A DNA stretch of 43,587 nt from an uncultured Sphingomonadaceae bacterium (GCA_902806235.1 CADCVW010000089.1:1-43587), one strand, 5' to 3'; positions 30,655 through 38,972 are shown, counted from the first letter of the stretch. Made by a program: numbers and translations. The notes: generated by a model not told the origin, from the letters alone.

Positions 30655-31665
30655 ATGTCCCGTACCGTAACCGCCATGTTCGACAGCCGTCGCGACGCCG
30701 AAGCGGGCCGCGAGCGTCTGCTGGCCGCCGGCATCGATGCCACCAATGTCAACATCCTCGACCAGTCGAGCCAGGGCTTCAGCGCCGGCAACGACGTCAA
30801 CAGCTACTCGGGCGCTACCACCCAAAGCCGCGGCATCTGGGGCTCGGTCAAGAACGCCTTCCTCCCCGACGAGGACCGCCACCATTACGAGGAGGGCATT
30901 CGTCGCGGTTCCTTCGTGCTGACCGCCGACGTCGGCGAGCACGAGGTTGATGAGGCGGTGCGCGCGCTGGAGAACGCCGACGGCGGCGTCGACATCGACG
31001 ACCGCTTCAACAGCTACCGCGAGAGCGGCTTCAACTACGATCGCAACAGCTACGGCGACGACGCCCGCTTCGGCAGTTTGTCGACCAACCAGGCGGCCGC
31101 GGGCGGCATCGGCGGGGCGGTCGGCCGTATGGCCGACAAGCTGACGGGCGACGACGACAGCAGCAAGACCTCGCTTGGCACGACCCGCGGCACGGGCACA
31201 TCCGGCTACGCCGCGGCGAGCACGGACGTCAGCGGCGAGCAGTCGATCCCGGTGATCGAGGAGCGCCTAGTCGTCGGAAAGCGCGAGGTGAACCGCGGCG
31301 GCGTGCGCGTCCGCTCCTACGTCACCGAGCGGCCGGTCCACGAGCAGGTCCGCCTGCGCGAGGAGCACGTCCACGTCGAGCGCCGCCCGGTCGACGGCGG
31401 GCGCGTTGATGCCGACGGCGCGATGTTCCAGGAGCGCGACATTACGCTCACGGAGACCGCCGAGGAGGCCGTGGTCGGCAAGGAAGCCCGCGTGGTCGAA
31501 GAAGTGGTCGTCGGCAAGACGTCCGAGGAGCGTACGGAGGACGTGTCCGACACCGTGCGTCGCACGGACGTCGACGTCGAGCAGATCAACAGCACGACAG
31601 GCACCACCGGCACGACCGGCACGACCGGGACCAGCGGCGCGCGCACCGACCGCGACCGCTACTGA
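30655..31665 (+). CDS. YflT-like and YsnF (DUF2382) two-domain stress protein
   Basis: Encodes 336 residues from ATG 30655, with AGGAGG eight bases upstream. The N-terminal part (TVTAMFDSRRDAEAGRERLL, VLTADVGEHEVDEAVRAL) resembles the heat-induced general stress domain (YflT/GsiB-like, about 1-110). A disordered Gly/Ser/Asp linker follows. Then comes a DUF2382 domain at about 200-310 (IPVIEERLVVGKREVNRGGV, EEHVHVERRPV). The C terminus ends in Thr-Gly-Thr repeats coded by nine-base tandem copies. The N-terminal assignment is less sure than the second domain. The operon ends in a strong hairpin. Confidence 0.87.
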   Translation: MSRTVTAMFDSRRDAEAGRERLLAAGIDATNVNILDQSSQGFSAGNDVNSYSGATTQSRGIWGSVKNAFLPDEDRHHYEEGIRRGSFVLTADVGEHEVDEAVRALENADGGVDIDDRFNSYRESGFNYDRNSYGDDARFGSLSTNQAAAGGIGGAVGRMADKLTGDDDSSKTSLGTTRGTGTSGYAAASTDVSGEQSIPVIEERLVVGKREVNRGGVRVRSYVTERPVHEQVRLREEHVHVERRPVDGGRVDADGAMFQERDITLTETAEEAVVGKEARVVEEVVVGKTSEERTEDVSDTVRRTDVDVEQINSTTGTTGTTGTTGTSGARTDRDRY

Positions 31666-31674
31666 GGCGAGTTC

Positions 31675-31698
31675 GGCCGGGGGCTCGCGCCCCCGGCC
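31675..31698. terminator. Perfect GC hairpin between converging genes
   Basis: GGCCGGGGGC (31675-31684) pairs perfectly with GCCCCCGGCC (31689-31698) around four bases. There is no T run. It lies ten bases after the stop of the stress operon and before the facing thioesterase, so it may end transcription from both sides. Confidence 0.5.
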
Positions 31699-31750
31699 GT
31701 CCGCCGCGAAATGGCCGGGCCGACGTCGTGTCGGTCCGGCCGTTGCCGTT

Positions 31751-32152
31751 TCAGCGCACGGCGAACGTCGCGCTCGCCTTTGCGCAGGGCGCGCCGTCGG
31801 CGATGACAAGCAGGCTGGCAAAAGCAGTGCTCCGGCCCGCGTGGACGAAGGTCGTGGCCCATTCGAGCCACTGGCCGAGCCGCGCGGCGCCGAGATAATC
31901 GACGTTCAGCGTCACCGTCACCAGCGCGGGCGGCTCGGGGTAGCGGCGCGCGCAGGACAGGCCCATCGCGTTGTCGGCGAGCGCGGCGACAAGCCCGCCG
32001 TGAGCGAGCCCACGCGAATTGGTGTGCGGTTCGGCCAGCCGCAGGCCGAGGATGAACGCGTTATCCGTTTCCCGCGCGTAGATCGGCTCCCACGGCGCGG
32101 TCAGCGGGGAGCGGCGGCGGTGGAGCGCGAAGCCTTCGGGCGCGTCGTTCAT
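31751..32152 (-). CDS. PaaI-type hotdog-fold thioesterase
   Basis: Encodes 133 residues from ATG 32152. The conserved block SRGLAHGGLVAALADNAMG, with the active-site Asn/Asp helix of PaaI thioesterases, is clear, followed by VTVTLNVDYLGAARLG. The family hydrolyses (hydroxy)phenylacetyl-CoA or other acyl-CoAs. It is a short stand-alone hotdog that would work as a tetramer in the cytoplasm. It is divergent from the BaiN-type gene. Confidence 0.87.
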   Translation of the reverse strand: MNDAPEGFALHRRRSPLTAPWEPIYARETDNAFILGLRLAEPHTNSRGLAHGGLVAALADNAMGLSCARRYPEPPALVTVTLNVDYLGAARLGQWLEWATTFVHAGRSTAFASLLVIADGAPCAKASATFAVR

Positions 32153-32228
32153 CCTTATGTCCCCTCGACGGGAGCGGGCCCGTTCCCATATCTGCCCGCA
32201 ACTTCCTCCCAGCCGAGCCCGCCGTCCA

Positions 32229-33416
32229 ATGCTTTCCCGTTCCCAGCCGCGCGCATACGACGCGATCGTCCTCGGCGCGGGCGGGGCGGGGCTGATGTGC
32301 GCGGCCGCCGCCGGGCAGCGCGGCCGGCGCGTGCTGGTGGTCGACCACGCGGACCAGCCGGGCAAGAAGATCCTGATCTCCGGCGGGGGCCGGTGCAATT
32401 TCACCAACATTCACGCCGCGCCCGACCGATATCTGTCGGCCAATCCGCATTTCGCCAAGTCGGCGCTGAGCCGCTACACGGCCGAGGATTTCCTGGCGCT
32501 GGTGACGCGGCACGGCGTCGCTTGGCACGAGAAGACGCTCGGACAGTTGTTCTGCGACGGCTCCGCCCGCCAGATCGTCTCCCTGCTGCTCGCCGAGTGC
32601 CCGCCGGAGGTCGAACTGGCGCTGGGGCACCCGATCAGCGACGTCGAGCACGCCGACGGCGTTTACCGCGTAACCTACGGCGGCATGGCGGCGACCGCGC
32701 CTTCGCTGGTGATTGCCACCGGCGGCCCGTCCATCCCCAAGCTCGGCGCGACCGGCTTCGCCTACAGCCTGGCCAAGCGGTTCGGCCTCAAGCTCGTCGA
32801 GCCGCGCCCGGCGCTGGTGCCGTTGACGTTAGGGCCGGACGCGGCGCTGTTCCGCGAGCTGTCGGGCGTGGCCACGGAGGTGGTCGCGCGCTGTGGGACG
32901 GCATCTTTTCGGGAGGCCGCGCTGTTCACGCACCGCGGGCTGTCCGGTCCTTCAATACTCCAAGTCTCCTCCTACTGGCGGCACGGCGAGGAGGTCGCGA
33001 TCGACTTCCTGCCTGATCGCCCGCCGAACTGGCTGCGCGGGGCGAAGCGCGCACGCCCGCGCGCGACGTTGCGCTCCACCTTGGCGCAGAGCCTGCCCGA
33101 TCGGCTCGCTGGCGCGCTTGCCGACCGCGTCGAATTGCACGGCGAGCTCGGCCGCGCATCTGACCGCGCGCTCGATGCCGCGGCGGAGCGGCTCGGCGCG
33201 TGGCGCTTCGCGCCGAGCGGGACGGAGGGCTTCGCCAAGGCCGAGGTGACGGTCGGCGGCATCGCCACCGACGGGCTTTCGCAGAAGACGATGGAGGCGC
33301 GGCGAGTGCCCGGGCTGTACGCGATCGGTGAAGCGGTGGACGTCACCGGCTGGCTCGGCGGGTACAATTTCCAGTGGGCCTGGGCGAGCGGCTGGGCCGC
33401 CGGGCAGACACTCTAG
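32229..33416 (+). CDS. BaiN/HI0933-like NAD(P)/FAD-dependent oxidoreductase
   Basis: Encodes 395 residues from ATG 32229. The Rossmann motif is VLGAGGAGLMCAAAAGQRG (about 14-32). The family hallmark GKKILISGGGRCNFTN follows, and GEAVDVTGWLGGYNFQWAW lies at the C terminus. The family covers flavoproteins of the HI0933/BaiN/RdsA group; physiological substrates are largely unknown. Frame extends 24 codons upstream, but that segment is not conserved-looking. The stop overlaps the next start (TAGTG). Confidence 0.9.
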   Translation: MLSRSQPRAYDAIVLGAGGAGLMCAAAAGQRGRRVLVVDHADQPGKKILISGGGRCNFTNIHAAPDRYLSANPHFAKSALSRYTAEDFLALVTRHGVAWHEKTLGQLFCDGSARQIVSLLLAECPPEVELALGHPISDVEHADGVYRVTYGGMAATAPSLVIATGGPSIPKLGATGFAYSLAKRFGLKLVEPRPALVPLTLGPDAALFRELSGVATEVVARCGTASFREAALFTHRGLSGPSILQVSSYWRHGEEVAIDFLPDRPPNWLRGAKRARPRATLRSTLAQSLPDRLAGALADRVELHGELGRASDRALDAAAERLGAWRFAPSGTEGFAKAEVTVGGIATDGLSQKTMEARRVPGLYAIGEAVDVTGWLGGYNFQWAWASGWAAGQTL

Positions 33417-33877
33417 TGCCGGCGCTGGCCGTCCACATCGACGCCGACGCCTGCCCGGTGAAGGAGGAAGTGTACAAGGTGGCGCTGCGCCACGGCGTGC
33501 CGGTCACCGTGGTGAGCAACGGAGGAGTGCGCGTGCCGCAGCACCCGTTGATCGCGCGGGTGACGGTCGGCGAAGCCTTCGACGCCGCCGACGACTGGAT
33601 CGCCGAGCGGGCGACGGCCGGCGTCGTAGTGGTGACCGGCGACATTCTCCTCGCCGAGCGCTGTGTTAAGGCGGGGGCGACGGTGCTCGCGCACGACGGG
33701 CGGCCATTCACTGCTTCGTCGATCGGCGCGGCGGTCGCCACCCGCGCGATCATGGCGGACCTGCGCGCCGGGATGACCGGCGACCGGATCGGCGGCCCGA
33801 AGCCGTTCGACAAGGCTGACCGCGCACGCTTCCTCCAAGCGCTGGACGCGGCGCTGGTGCGGCTGAAGCGGAGCTAG
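33416..33877 (+). CDS. yaiI: YaiI/YqxD family protein (UPF0178)
   Basis: Encodes 153 residues from GTG 33416, which overlaps the preceding stop by one base. It shows the family signature [17 protein letters not shown] near the N terminus, [18 protein letters not shown] in the middle, and [14 protein letters not shown] near the end. The fold is PIN-like with acidic residues, and the molecular function is unknown. It is translationally coupled to the BaiN-type flavoprotein. A longer frame to 33374 lies inside that gene and is rejected. Confidence 0.9.
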   Translation: MPALAVHIDADACPVKEEVYKVALRHGVPVTVVSNGGVRVPQHPLIARVTVGEAFDAADDWIAERATAGVVVVTGDILLAERCVKAGATVLAHDGRPFTASSIGAAVATRAIMADLRAGMTGDRIGGPKPFDKADRARFLQALDAALVRLKRS

Positions 33878-33886
33878 CAAGTAGAG

Positions 33887-33963
33887 TGGCGCACCCGAGA
33901 GGATTCGAACCTCTGACCCCTGCCTTCGGAGGGCAGTACTCTATCCAGCTGAGCTACGGGTGC
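33887..33963 (-). tRNA. tRNA-Arg (anticodon CCG)
   Basis: Read on the minus strand: acceptor GCACCCG from 33963 pairs with CGGGTGC ending 33891, with discriminator G and encoded CCA (33889-33887). The D arm GCTC/GAGT, the anticodon arm CTGCC-CTCCGAA-GGCAG and the T arm AGAGG-TTCGAAT-CCTCT are all complete. The anticodon is CCG. Confidence 0.96.
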
Positions 33964-34012
33964 GTGAGCCGCGTTCTAGCAGAGCCAAACGCAGCTTGCC
34001 AGCCTCCGCGCG

Positions 34013-34429
34013 TCAGTTCGCGGCCGGCGCGCGCTCGACCGGCTGAAAGCGGCCAAGGCCGCAGCTCGGGCCGGGCAGTGCGCTCGGCGAGCGCAGCACA
34101 GTAATGATCTCGCTCGAGCAGAGCTGGCTGCCGTAAGTGGAATAACTGAAGCGTTCCTCGAAGCCGAGGCTGGGGCAGCGCACGGGGAGCGTGTTGCGCA
34201 GCCGCCGCCCGCCGGCGAGTTCGAAATCGATCACCCGGTCGCTCAGCACGCGCGTGCTGCGGATGCGGGTGGTCTGGACGCACTGCTGCGACTCGCCGAC
34301 GGGGCGGTACTCGGCGAGTTGGCGCGCATCCCCGCGCGAGGCGCCCAAGGCGGGATCGGCGACTTCGTCGCCTGCGCCAGTCGAGCAGGCGGCGAGCAGG
34401 ACGAGCAGGGCGGGGGCGATGGGGCGCAT
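34013..34429 (-). CDS. Small lipoprotein of unknown function
   Basis: Encodes 138 residues from ATG 34429. The signal peptide ends in the lipobox LLAAC, so Cys15 is lipidated. The mature part has four Cys, three of them in [15 protein letters not shown] and SCGLGRF, and looks like a small disulfide-bonded periplasmic domain. No family name can be given. It lies downstream of nth on the same strand with an 18-base gap, so it may belong to the dapB-nth unit. Confidence 0.75.
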   Translation of the reverse strand: MRPIAPALLVLLAACSTGAGDEVADPALGASRGDARQLAEYRPVGESQQCVQTTRIRSTRVLSDRVIDFELAGGRRLRNTLPVRCPSLGFEERFSYSTYGSQLCSSEIITVLRSPSALPGPSCGLGRFQPVERAPAAN

Positions 34430-34447
34430 GACGATCTCCTGCCCGCC

Positions 34448-35116
34448 TCAACGCGCGGCGCGGCCGGTCGCTGCACGGGGGGGGTCGAGCCTTTTGTCGG
34501 GGTAAGCGCACAGGTCCACGATCGGGCAGCGCCAGCATTCGGGCGCCCGCGCCTTGCAGACGTAGCGGCCGTGAAGCAACAGCAGGTTGTGCGCGTCGCG
34601 GAGGTAGGCGGGCGGCGTCAACTTCATCAGCGCCAGCTCGACGGCGAGCGGGTCGCGGCCGGGGGCGAGGGCCGTGCGGTTTCCGACGCGGAAGATGTGG
34701 GTGTCCACTGCGATCGCGTCGGCCTCGAAGGCGACGTTCATGACCACATTAGCCGTCTTGCGGCCGACGCCTGCGAGCTTTTGCAGCGCGTCCCGGTCGG
34801 CAGGCACCTCGCCGCCGTGATCGCGCAGCAACGCTTCGCTGAGCAGGATGACGTTCTTCGCCTTGGTGTTGAACAGGCCGATGGTGCGGATGCGCTCGCG
34901 CACGCCTTCTTCGCCGAGCTCGATCATCGCCGCGGGCGTCGGCGCGACGGCGAACAGGGCAGGGGTAGCCGCGTTGACGCTCACGTCTGTCGCCTGCGCC
35001 GACAGGACCACGGCGACCAGCAGGGTGAACGGGCTCTCGTACTCGAGTTCCGTCCGCGGCGCGGGCGTCGCTTCCGCCAGCCGGCGGTAGAGCTCCTGCG
35101 CGTCCTCCGGCGTCAT
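34448..35116 (-). CDS. nth: Endonuclease III
   Basis: Encodes 222 residues. A DNA glycosylase/AP lyase that removes oxidised pyrimidines. The helix-hairpin-helix LAGVGRKTANVV carries the catalytic Lys, and AVDTHIFRVGNR the catalytic Asp. The C terminus has the four Cys of the [4Fe-4S] cluster in the spacing C-6-C-2-C-5-C (CKARAPECWRCPIVDLC). Its ATG overlaps the dapB stop (ATGA), so the two are translationally coupled. Confidence 0.95.
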   Translation of the reverse strand: MTPEDAQELYRRLAEATPAPRTELEYESPFTLLVAVVLSAQATDVSVNAATPALFAVAPTPAAMIELGEEGVRERIRTIGLFNTKAKNVILLSEALLRDHGGEVPADRDALQKLAGVGRKTANVVMNVAFEADAIAVDTHIFRVGNRTALAPGRDPLAVELALMKLTPPAYLRDAHNLLLLHGRYVCKARAPECWRCPIVDLCAYPDKRLDPPRAATGRAAR

Positions 35117-35853
35117 ACCAGCCCCAGCACGTCAGCCATGCGGTAGCGGCCCGCGGGCTTCCCGACGAGCCATAGCGCACCGCGGAGCGCGCCGCGGGCG
35201 AAAACTTCGCGGCTCTCGGCGACGTGGCTAAACTCCAGCCGCTCGCCTTCGCCAGCGAAGATCAGCCGGTGGTCGCCTGCAACCGAGCCGCCGCGGAGCG
35301 CGGCGAAGCCGATCGCGCCGGGCGCGCGGGGGCCGGCTCGGTCGACCGGAGAGCGAGCCTCGGCCAGCGTCGTCCCGCGCCCGGCGGCGACGGCCTCGCC
35401 GAGCAGCAGCGCGGTGCCCGACGGCGCGTCGACCTTGCGGCGATGGTGCATCTCCATGATCTCCGCGTCCCAATCGGGACCCAGCCGCGCCGCGGCTTCC
35501 CGCGCGAGATGGGCGAGCAGCGTCACACCGAGCGAGGTGTTCGCCGCCTGCAGCACGGGGATATCCCGCGCGGCGTCGTCGATCATGCGGTAGTGTTCGG
35601 GGGCGAGCCCGGTGGTGCCGACCAGGATGGGAACGCCGGCACAGCGCGCCGCGCGGAGGCTGGCGGGCAGGGCATTAGGGACGGAGAAATCGACCAGCAC
35701 GTCGCTCGTACGGGCGAGCGCTTCGGGGTCGGCGAAGTCCGCGCCGGTCCGGTCGCAGCCGCGCGTCGGAGCCGTCGCCTCGCGCGCGACGGCGGCGATG
35801 GCGCGGCCCATGCGGCCGTTCGCGCCGAAGATGCCGAGGCGGGGCCGCTCCAT
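35113..35853 (-). CDS. dapB: 4-hydroxy-tetrahydrodipicolinate reductase
   Basis: Encodes 246 residues from ATG 35853. It reduces hydroxytetrahydrodipicolinate in lysine and diaminopimelate biosynthesis. NAD(P) motif GIFGANGRMGRAI near the N terminus, VDFSVPNA, VGTTGL, and the active-site block EMHHRRKVDAPSGTAL with His-His and Lys. Length matches the family. The frame stays open upstream through the hexapeptide-repeat region, but this is an artefact of the GC-rich repeat. Confidence 0.95.
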   Translation of the reverse strand: MERPRLGIFGANGRMGRAIAAVAREATAPTRGCDRTGADFADPEALARTSDVLVDFSVPNALPASLRAARCAGVPILVGTTGLAPEHYRMIDDAARDIPVLQAANTSLGVTLLAHLAREAAARLGPDWDAEIMEMHHRRKVDAPSGTALLLGEAVAAGRGTTLAEARSPVDRAGPRAPGAIGFAALRGGSVAGDHRLIFAGEGERLEFSHVAESREVFARGALRGALWLVGKPAGRYRMADVLGLV

Positions 35854-35889
35854 GCCCCGGCCCTTGTCGGAGCCGGGGCGGGGAAGCAA

Positions 35890-35921
35890 GGCCCGGCCCG
35901 CGCGATCGCGTGGGCCGGGCC
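35890..35921 (-). terminator. Hairpin after the hexapeptide-repeat gene
   Basis: GGCCCGGCCC (35890-35899) pairs perfectly with GGGCCGGGCC (35912-35921). The loop CGCGATCGCG is itself self-complementary. It lies just past the stop at 35930 on the coding strand and before dapB. There is no long T run. Confidence 0.5.
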
Positions 35922-35929
35922 GGTTCCGC

Positions 35930-36496
35930 CTAGCGGCGGCGCGTCGCGCGGCGCGTCGAGCTGCGGCCGGCTTGGACGCAGCGGTCGGTAACTGTCGCCG
36001 AGCAGGTCGGGTAGTTGGCGGTGCCGCTCGCCTGCGGAACGTAGGAACCGTTGTTAAACGTCCCGCCCATGCCGCCGGACATACCGCCCATGTTGCCCTG
36101 GGTCCCCATGTTGCCCTGGGTCCCCATGTTGCCCTGGGTCCCCATGGTGCCCTGAGTCCCCATGGTGCCTTGGGTCCCCATGTTGCCCTGGGTCCCCATG
36201 TTGCCCTGGGTCCCCATGTTGCCCTGAGTCCCCATGGTGCCCTGAGTCCCCATGGTGCCTTGCGTCCCCATGGTGCCTTGGGTGCCCTGGGTGCCCATGG
36301 TCCCCTGCGTCCCCTGCGTCCCCATGTTGCCCTGACCGGACATGGTGCCTTGACTGTCGGTAGGCGTGGTGGACGTCGTGCCCTGAGTGTCGGTGGGCGC
36401 CGTGGTTCCTTGGTCGGTGGTGGTCGAGCCGCCCGTGGTCTGGGCAATTGCCGCGCCGCCGGTCATTAACGCGGCGACCAGAATGAACGTTTTCAT
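35930..36496 (-). CDS. Exported protein with MGTQG[N/T] hexapeptide repeats
   Basis: Encodes 188 residues from ATG 36496, with GAGGAGAAGAAG upstream. The signal peptide (KTFILVAALMTGGAAIAQ) directs export. A Thr/Gln/Ser-rich stretch is followed by 12 copies of MGTQGN or MGTQGT, two carrying an extra QGT. A Gly/Met-rich turn and a Cys-bearing C terminus (NYPTCSATVTDRCVQAGRSS) follow, then an Arg-rich end. The mature protein is flexible, Met- and Gln-rich, and may act at the cell surface, in adhesion or metal binding. Function unknown. Confidence 0.72.
   Translation of the reverse strand: MKTFILVAALMTGGAAIAQTTGGSTTTDQGTTAPTDTQGTTSTTPTDSQGTMSGQGNMGTQGTQGTMGTQGTQGTMGTQGTMGTQGTMGTQGNMGTQGNMGTQGNMGTQGTMGTQGTMGTQGNMGTQGNMGTQGNMGGMSGGMGGTFNNGSYVPQASGTANYPTCSATVTDRCVQAGRSSTRRATRRR
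36092..36325 (-). repeat. 18-base tandem repeat within the exported protein gene
   Basis: Twelve units of 18 bases (reading ATGGGGACCCAGGGCAAC or with ACC/ACT at the end), two with a nine-base extension, cover 234 bases. The two variants form blocks (N-N-N, T-T, N-N-N, then T), suggesting growth by duplication of groups of units. Copy number is likely to vary between strains, always in frame. Confidence 0.9.
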
Positions 36497-36583
36497 CTTC
36501 TTCTCCTCGATCCTCGACGGCGCCGGCAGAGGTGCCGGGGCCGCGCAGCCCCATGCCCGCTAGGGCCAGCCCGCAAGGTGGTT

Positions 36584-36609
36584 AACGAGGAGAACGCGCC
36601 TTAGGTCCC
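36584..36609 (-). promoter_or_regulatory. Possible EcfG-like promoter of the hexapeptide-repeat gene
   Basis: On the minus strand: GGGAC at 36609-36605, 17 bases, CGTT at 36587-36584. One base off in the first element. It would start transcription about 36577, some 80 bases before the ATG at 36496. A weak candidate. Confidence 0.3.
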
Positions 36610-36693
36610 TGAGGCGGAACGTTGCGCACCTGTTTCGACTGCGGAAGACGGCGGCGCGTCGCGTCGAGGTGCGCCGCGGCGACCTTCCGCGGG

Positions 36694-37602
36694 TCAGGCA
36701 CGCGCGTCGAGCACTGCCGGCGCGAGCGGGTGAAGCGCCTGCGCCGGCGCGCCGAGCACGGCCGCGCGGAGGCGGATGGACGCTTCGAACAAGGGCTTCG
36801 GCCGGCGCGCGAAGGCGCTCATCGACATGCCGAGGAACAATTGGCAGTCGCGGACGAAGTGCGACTGGTCGTGGTAGCCCGCCTCGGCGACCAGCGGCGC
36901 CCAGCCTCCCCGCTCCGTGCGCAGCAGGTTGATCAGCGCGCGCATGAAGCGCGCGCGGCGGAGCAGCAGCTTCGGCGTGAAGCCGAAGTGGCGGGTCGAC
37001 AGCGCGCCCAGCGCGCGCGGCGTCATGGCGAGGCGATCGGCGACTTGCGCCACAGTCAGCACCGCGGGATCGAGCAGCAGCGGGAGCAGCGCGGCGATCG
37101 CCTCGTCCTCCGGCGCCGTGCGATCGAGCAGGTCGGTGAAGAAGGCGTCGAACGTCGCGGTGGGGTCCTCCGCCTCCTTCACCGCGGCGCGCAGCGCACC
37201 CGCCGTCGCCGGCCACACGACCCCGAGCGGACTGACGCGATCGGCGTGGCACGACGCGTCGCGCCCGACGAAGCGCGCCCAGCCGAGCGGCGTCAGGCCC
37301 GCGCACACGACGTGCCCGCGGCCAAACCGGGTGTAGGCGGCGTGACTGGTCGGCCCCCACAGCGCGTCGGGCGGCAGCGGGTTGAACAAGCGCGCGCCGA
37401 TCCGCGCGCTCCACGGCTCGGGCGTCAGCGTGAAACGGATCGCCGCCCAAGCCGGCGGGACAAGGTCTTCGACCGTCTCGTCGGGCGGCAGGCGAACGTC
37501 GTAAGCGTCGTAGGCGGTCAGGTAGCGCGCGAGATGCGGCGCGGGCCGGGCGTACCAGATGCTCCGCCGCCGGTCTTCCGGGCAATGCGCGATGCGGCCC
37601 AT
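36694..37602 (-). CDS. AraC-family transcription regulator
   Basis: Encodes 302 residues from ATG 37602, chosen because AGGAGAGG lies six bases upstream. The C-terminal AraC-type double helix-turn-helix includes VAQVADRLAMTPRALGAL and EAGYHDQSHFVRDCQLFLG, with FARR near the end. The N-terminal part resembles the DUF6597-type ligand domain common in this group (ARYLTAYDAYD, FGRGHVVCAGLTPLGW). Ligand and targets are unknown. It is divergent from the sirtuin gene across 170 bases with no other feature that I can see. Confidence 0.87.
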   Translation of the reverse strand: MGRIAHCPEDRRRSIWYARPAPHLARYLTAYDAYDVRLPPDETVEDLVPPAWAAIRFTLTPEPWSARIGARLFNPLPPDALWGPTSHAAYTRFGRGHVVCAGLTPLGWARFVGRDASCHADRVSPLGVVWPATAGALRAAVKEAEDPTATFDAFFTDLLDRTAPEDEAIAALLPLLLDPAVLTVAQVADRLAMTPRALGALSTRHFGFTPKLLLRRARFMRALINLLRTERGGWAPLVAEAGYHDQSHFVRDCQLFLGMSMSAFARRPKPLFEASIRLRAAVLGAPAQALHPLAPAVLDARA

Positions 37603-37772
37603 GGCAGGCCTCTCCTGTCCCATCGCCGCGGCGCGCGGCGCGGGAGGCATAGAGCGCCGTTCGCGCCGGGTGAGCCACCGCCGATCCCGACCTGTTTCAA
37701 GTTGGGACGAAATTAGCTGGGGTGAACCTTGCCGTGGTGGCCGTAGCGCGCCGGCGCGGCTAAGCGCGGGCG

Positions 37773-38474
37773 ATGGCTGGTGTCCGCAATATCGTCGTGC
37801 TCACGGGAGCGGGCATCTCCGCCGAGAGCGGGGTGGCGACATTCCGCGGACCCGACGGGTTGTGGGAAGGGCACCGCGTCGAGGACGTCGCGACTCCGGA
37901 GGCTTTCGCCCGCAATCCGGCGCTGGTGCAGCGTTTCTACGACGAACGCCGCGCGGCGCTTGCTCGCGTCGAGCCCAACGCGGCGCACCGCGCGCTCGCC
38001 CGGCTCGACGCGGACTGGCCGGGCGAGTTGCTCATCGTCACCCAGAACGTGGACGACCTGCACGAGCGCGGCGGGGCGCGGCGGCTGCTCCACATGCACG
38101 GCGAGCTGCGCTCGGCCTGGTGCTTGCGTTGCAACGCGCGGGTGCGCTGGGACGGGCCGCTCCGCGACGGGCCGCCGTGCCCAGCGTGCGGCGTCGCCGG
38201 CCGTTTACGGCCGGACATCGTGTGGTTCGGCGAGATGCCTTACGGGATGGAGCGGATCGAGGACGCCATGCGACCGGCCGACCTGTTCATTTCGATCGGC
38301 ACCTCCGGTGCGGTGTACCCGGCGGCGGGCTTGGTCCAGACCGCGCGCTGGGCGGGCGCGCGGACCTTGGAACTGAACCTGGAGCCGTCGGCGGGCTCCT
38401 ACATGTTCGACGAGTGCCGGATGGGGCGGGCGGGAGAGCTGGTGCCCGCCTGGGTCGACGAGCTGCTGGCCTAG
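37773..38474 (+). CDS. cobB: NAD-dependent sirtuin deacylase
   Basis: Encodes 233 residues. It removes acyl groups from lysines using NAD. Motifs: VLTGAGISAESGVATFRG (NAD), QNVDDLHERGG (catalytic base region) and LHMHGEL with the catalytic His. The zinc knuckles are CLRC and CPAC. FYDER places Tyr and Arg in the YxxR spacing that, in the SIRT5/CobB class, favours succinyl and malonyl groups. Its last four bases overlap the converging gene. Confidence 0.93.
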   Translation: MAGVRNIVVLTGAGISAESGVATFRGPDGLWEGHRVEDVATPEAFARNPALVQRFYDERRAALARVEPNAAHRALARLDADWPGELLIVTQNVDDLHERGGARRLLHMHGELRSAWCLRCNARVRWDGPLRDGPPCPACGVAGRLRPDIVWFGEMPYGMERIEDAMRPADLFISIGTSGAVYPAAGLVQTARWAGARTLELNLEPSAGSYMFDECRMGRAGELVPAWVDELLA

Positions 38475-38938
38475 CTCCGGGGCACCTCGCCCACGGTGAA
38501 CACGAAGCGGTGGAGCAGCCGTTTCCCCGGGACGACGCTGATCCGGTACTCGCCCCGCCGGTCGCCGGTGGCGACGCACCACAGGTTCGTCAGCTCGCCC
38601 GTCGAGCGACCGAGCAGCAGGTCGGTAATCGCCGCTGCACGATCGGGGCTGACCGCGTGGCCGCGTCCGGGCTCCTCCGCCCAGTACGCGGTGCGGCCGG
38701 GCAACTCGAACAGCTCGCGCACCCGCACCTCGCCTTCGCCGGGAGCGAAGCGCAGTGTCCGGCGGTAGCAGCTGCGGTCGGGATCGTAGGGGAGATGCGT
38801 AGTCGCCGTCGCGATCACCTCCTCGTCGTCACCCGTCCGTTCGGCGACGAACGATGCGTTCGTCAACCGGAGGTCGGGCGCCGCCTCCGCCGCGGCGGCG
38901 AGGGAGCAAAGGACGGCGAGGAGCAGCAAGGAGCGCAT
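38471..38938 (-). CDS. Exported protein of unknown function
   Basis: Encodes 155 residues from ATG 38938. The signal peptide (RSLLLLAVLCSLAAAAEA) would be cleaved near residue 20. The mature domain alternates beta-like strands (DEEVIATATTHLPYD, EYRISVVPGKRLLHRFVFTV) and has two Cys for a probable disulfide. No family recognised. It is 34 bases downstream of era on the same strand. Confidence 0.75.
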   Translation of the reverse strand: MRSLLLLAVLCSLAAAAEAAPDLRLTNASFVAERTGDDEEVIATATTHLPYDPDRSCYRRTLRFAPGEGEVRVRELFELPGRTAYWAEEPGRGHAVSPDRAAAITDLLLGRSTGELTNLWCVATGDRRGEYRISVVPGKRLLHRFVFTVGEVPRS

Positions 38939-38972
38939 GGGGACGGTGTAGCGACCGATGGTTAACGCGGTC

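Noticed and set aside
31406-33016. 536-codon open frame on the plus strand
   Set aside because: Out of frame with the YsnF-domain gene and the BaiN-type gene it overlaps; Arg/Ala-rich shadow.
36092-36325. Possible CRISPR array
   Set aside because: Units are contiguous 18-base in-frame copies without unique spacers.
35612-36469. Plus-strand frame and a second minus-strand frame through the repeat
   Set aside because: The 18-base repeat lacks stops in several frames. Only the minus-strand frame from 36496 has a signal peptide and a good ribosome-binding site.
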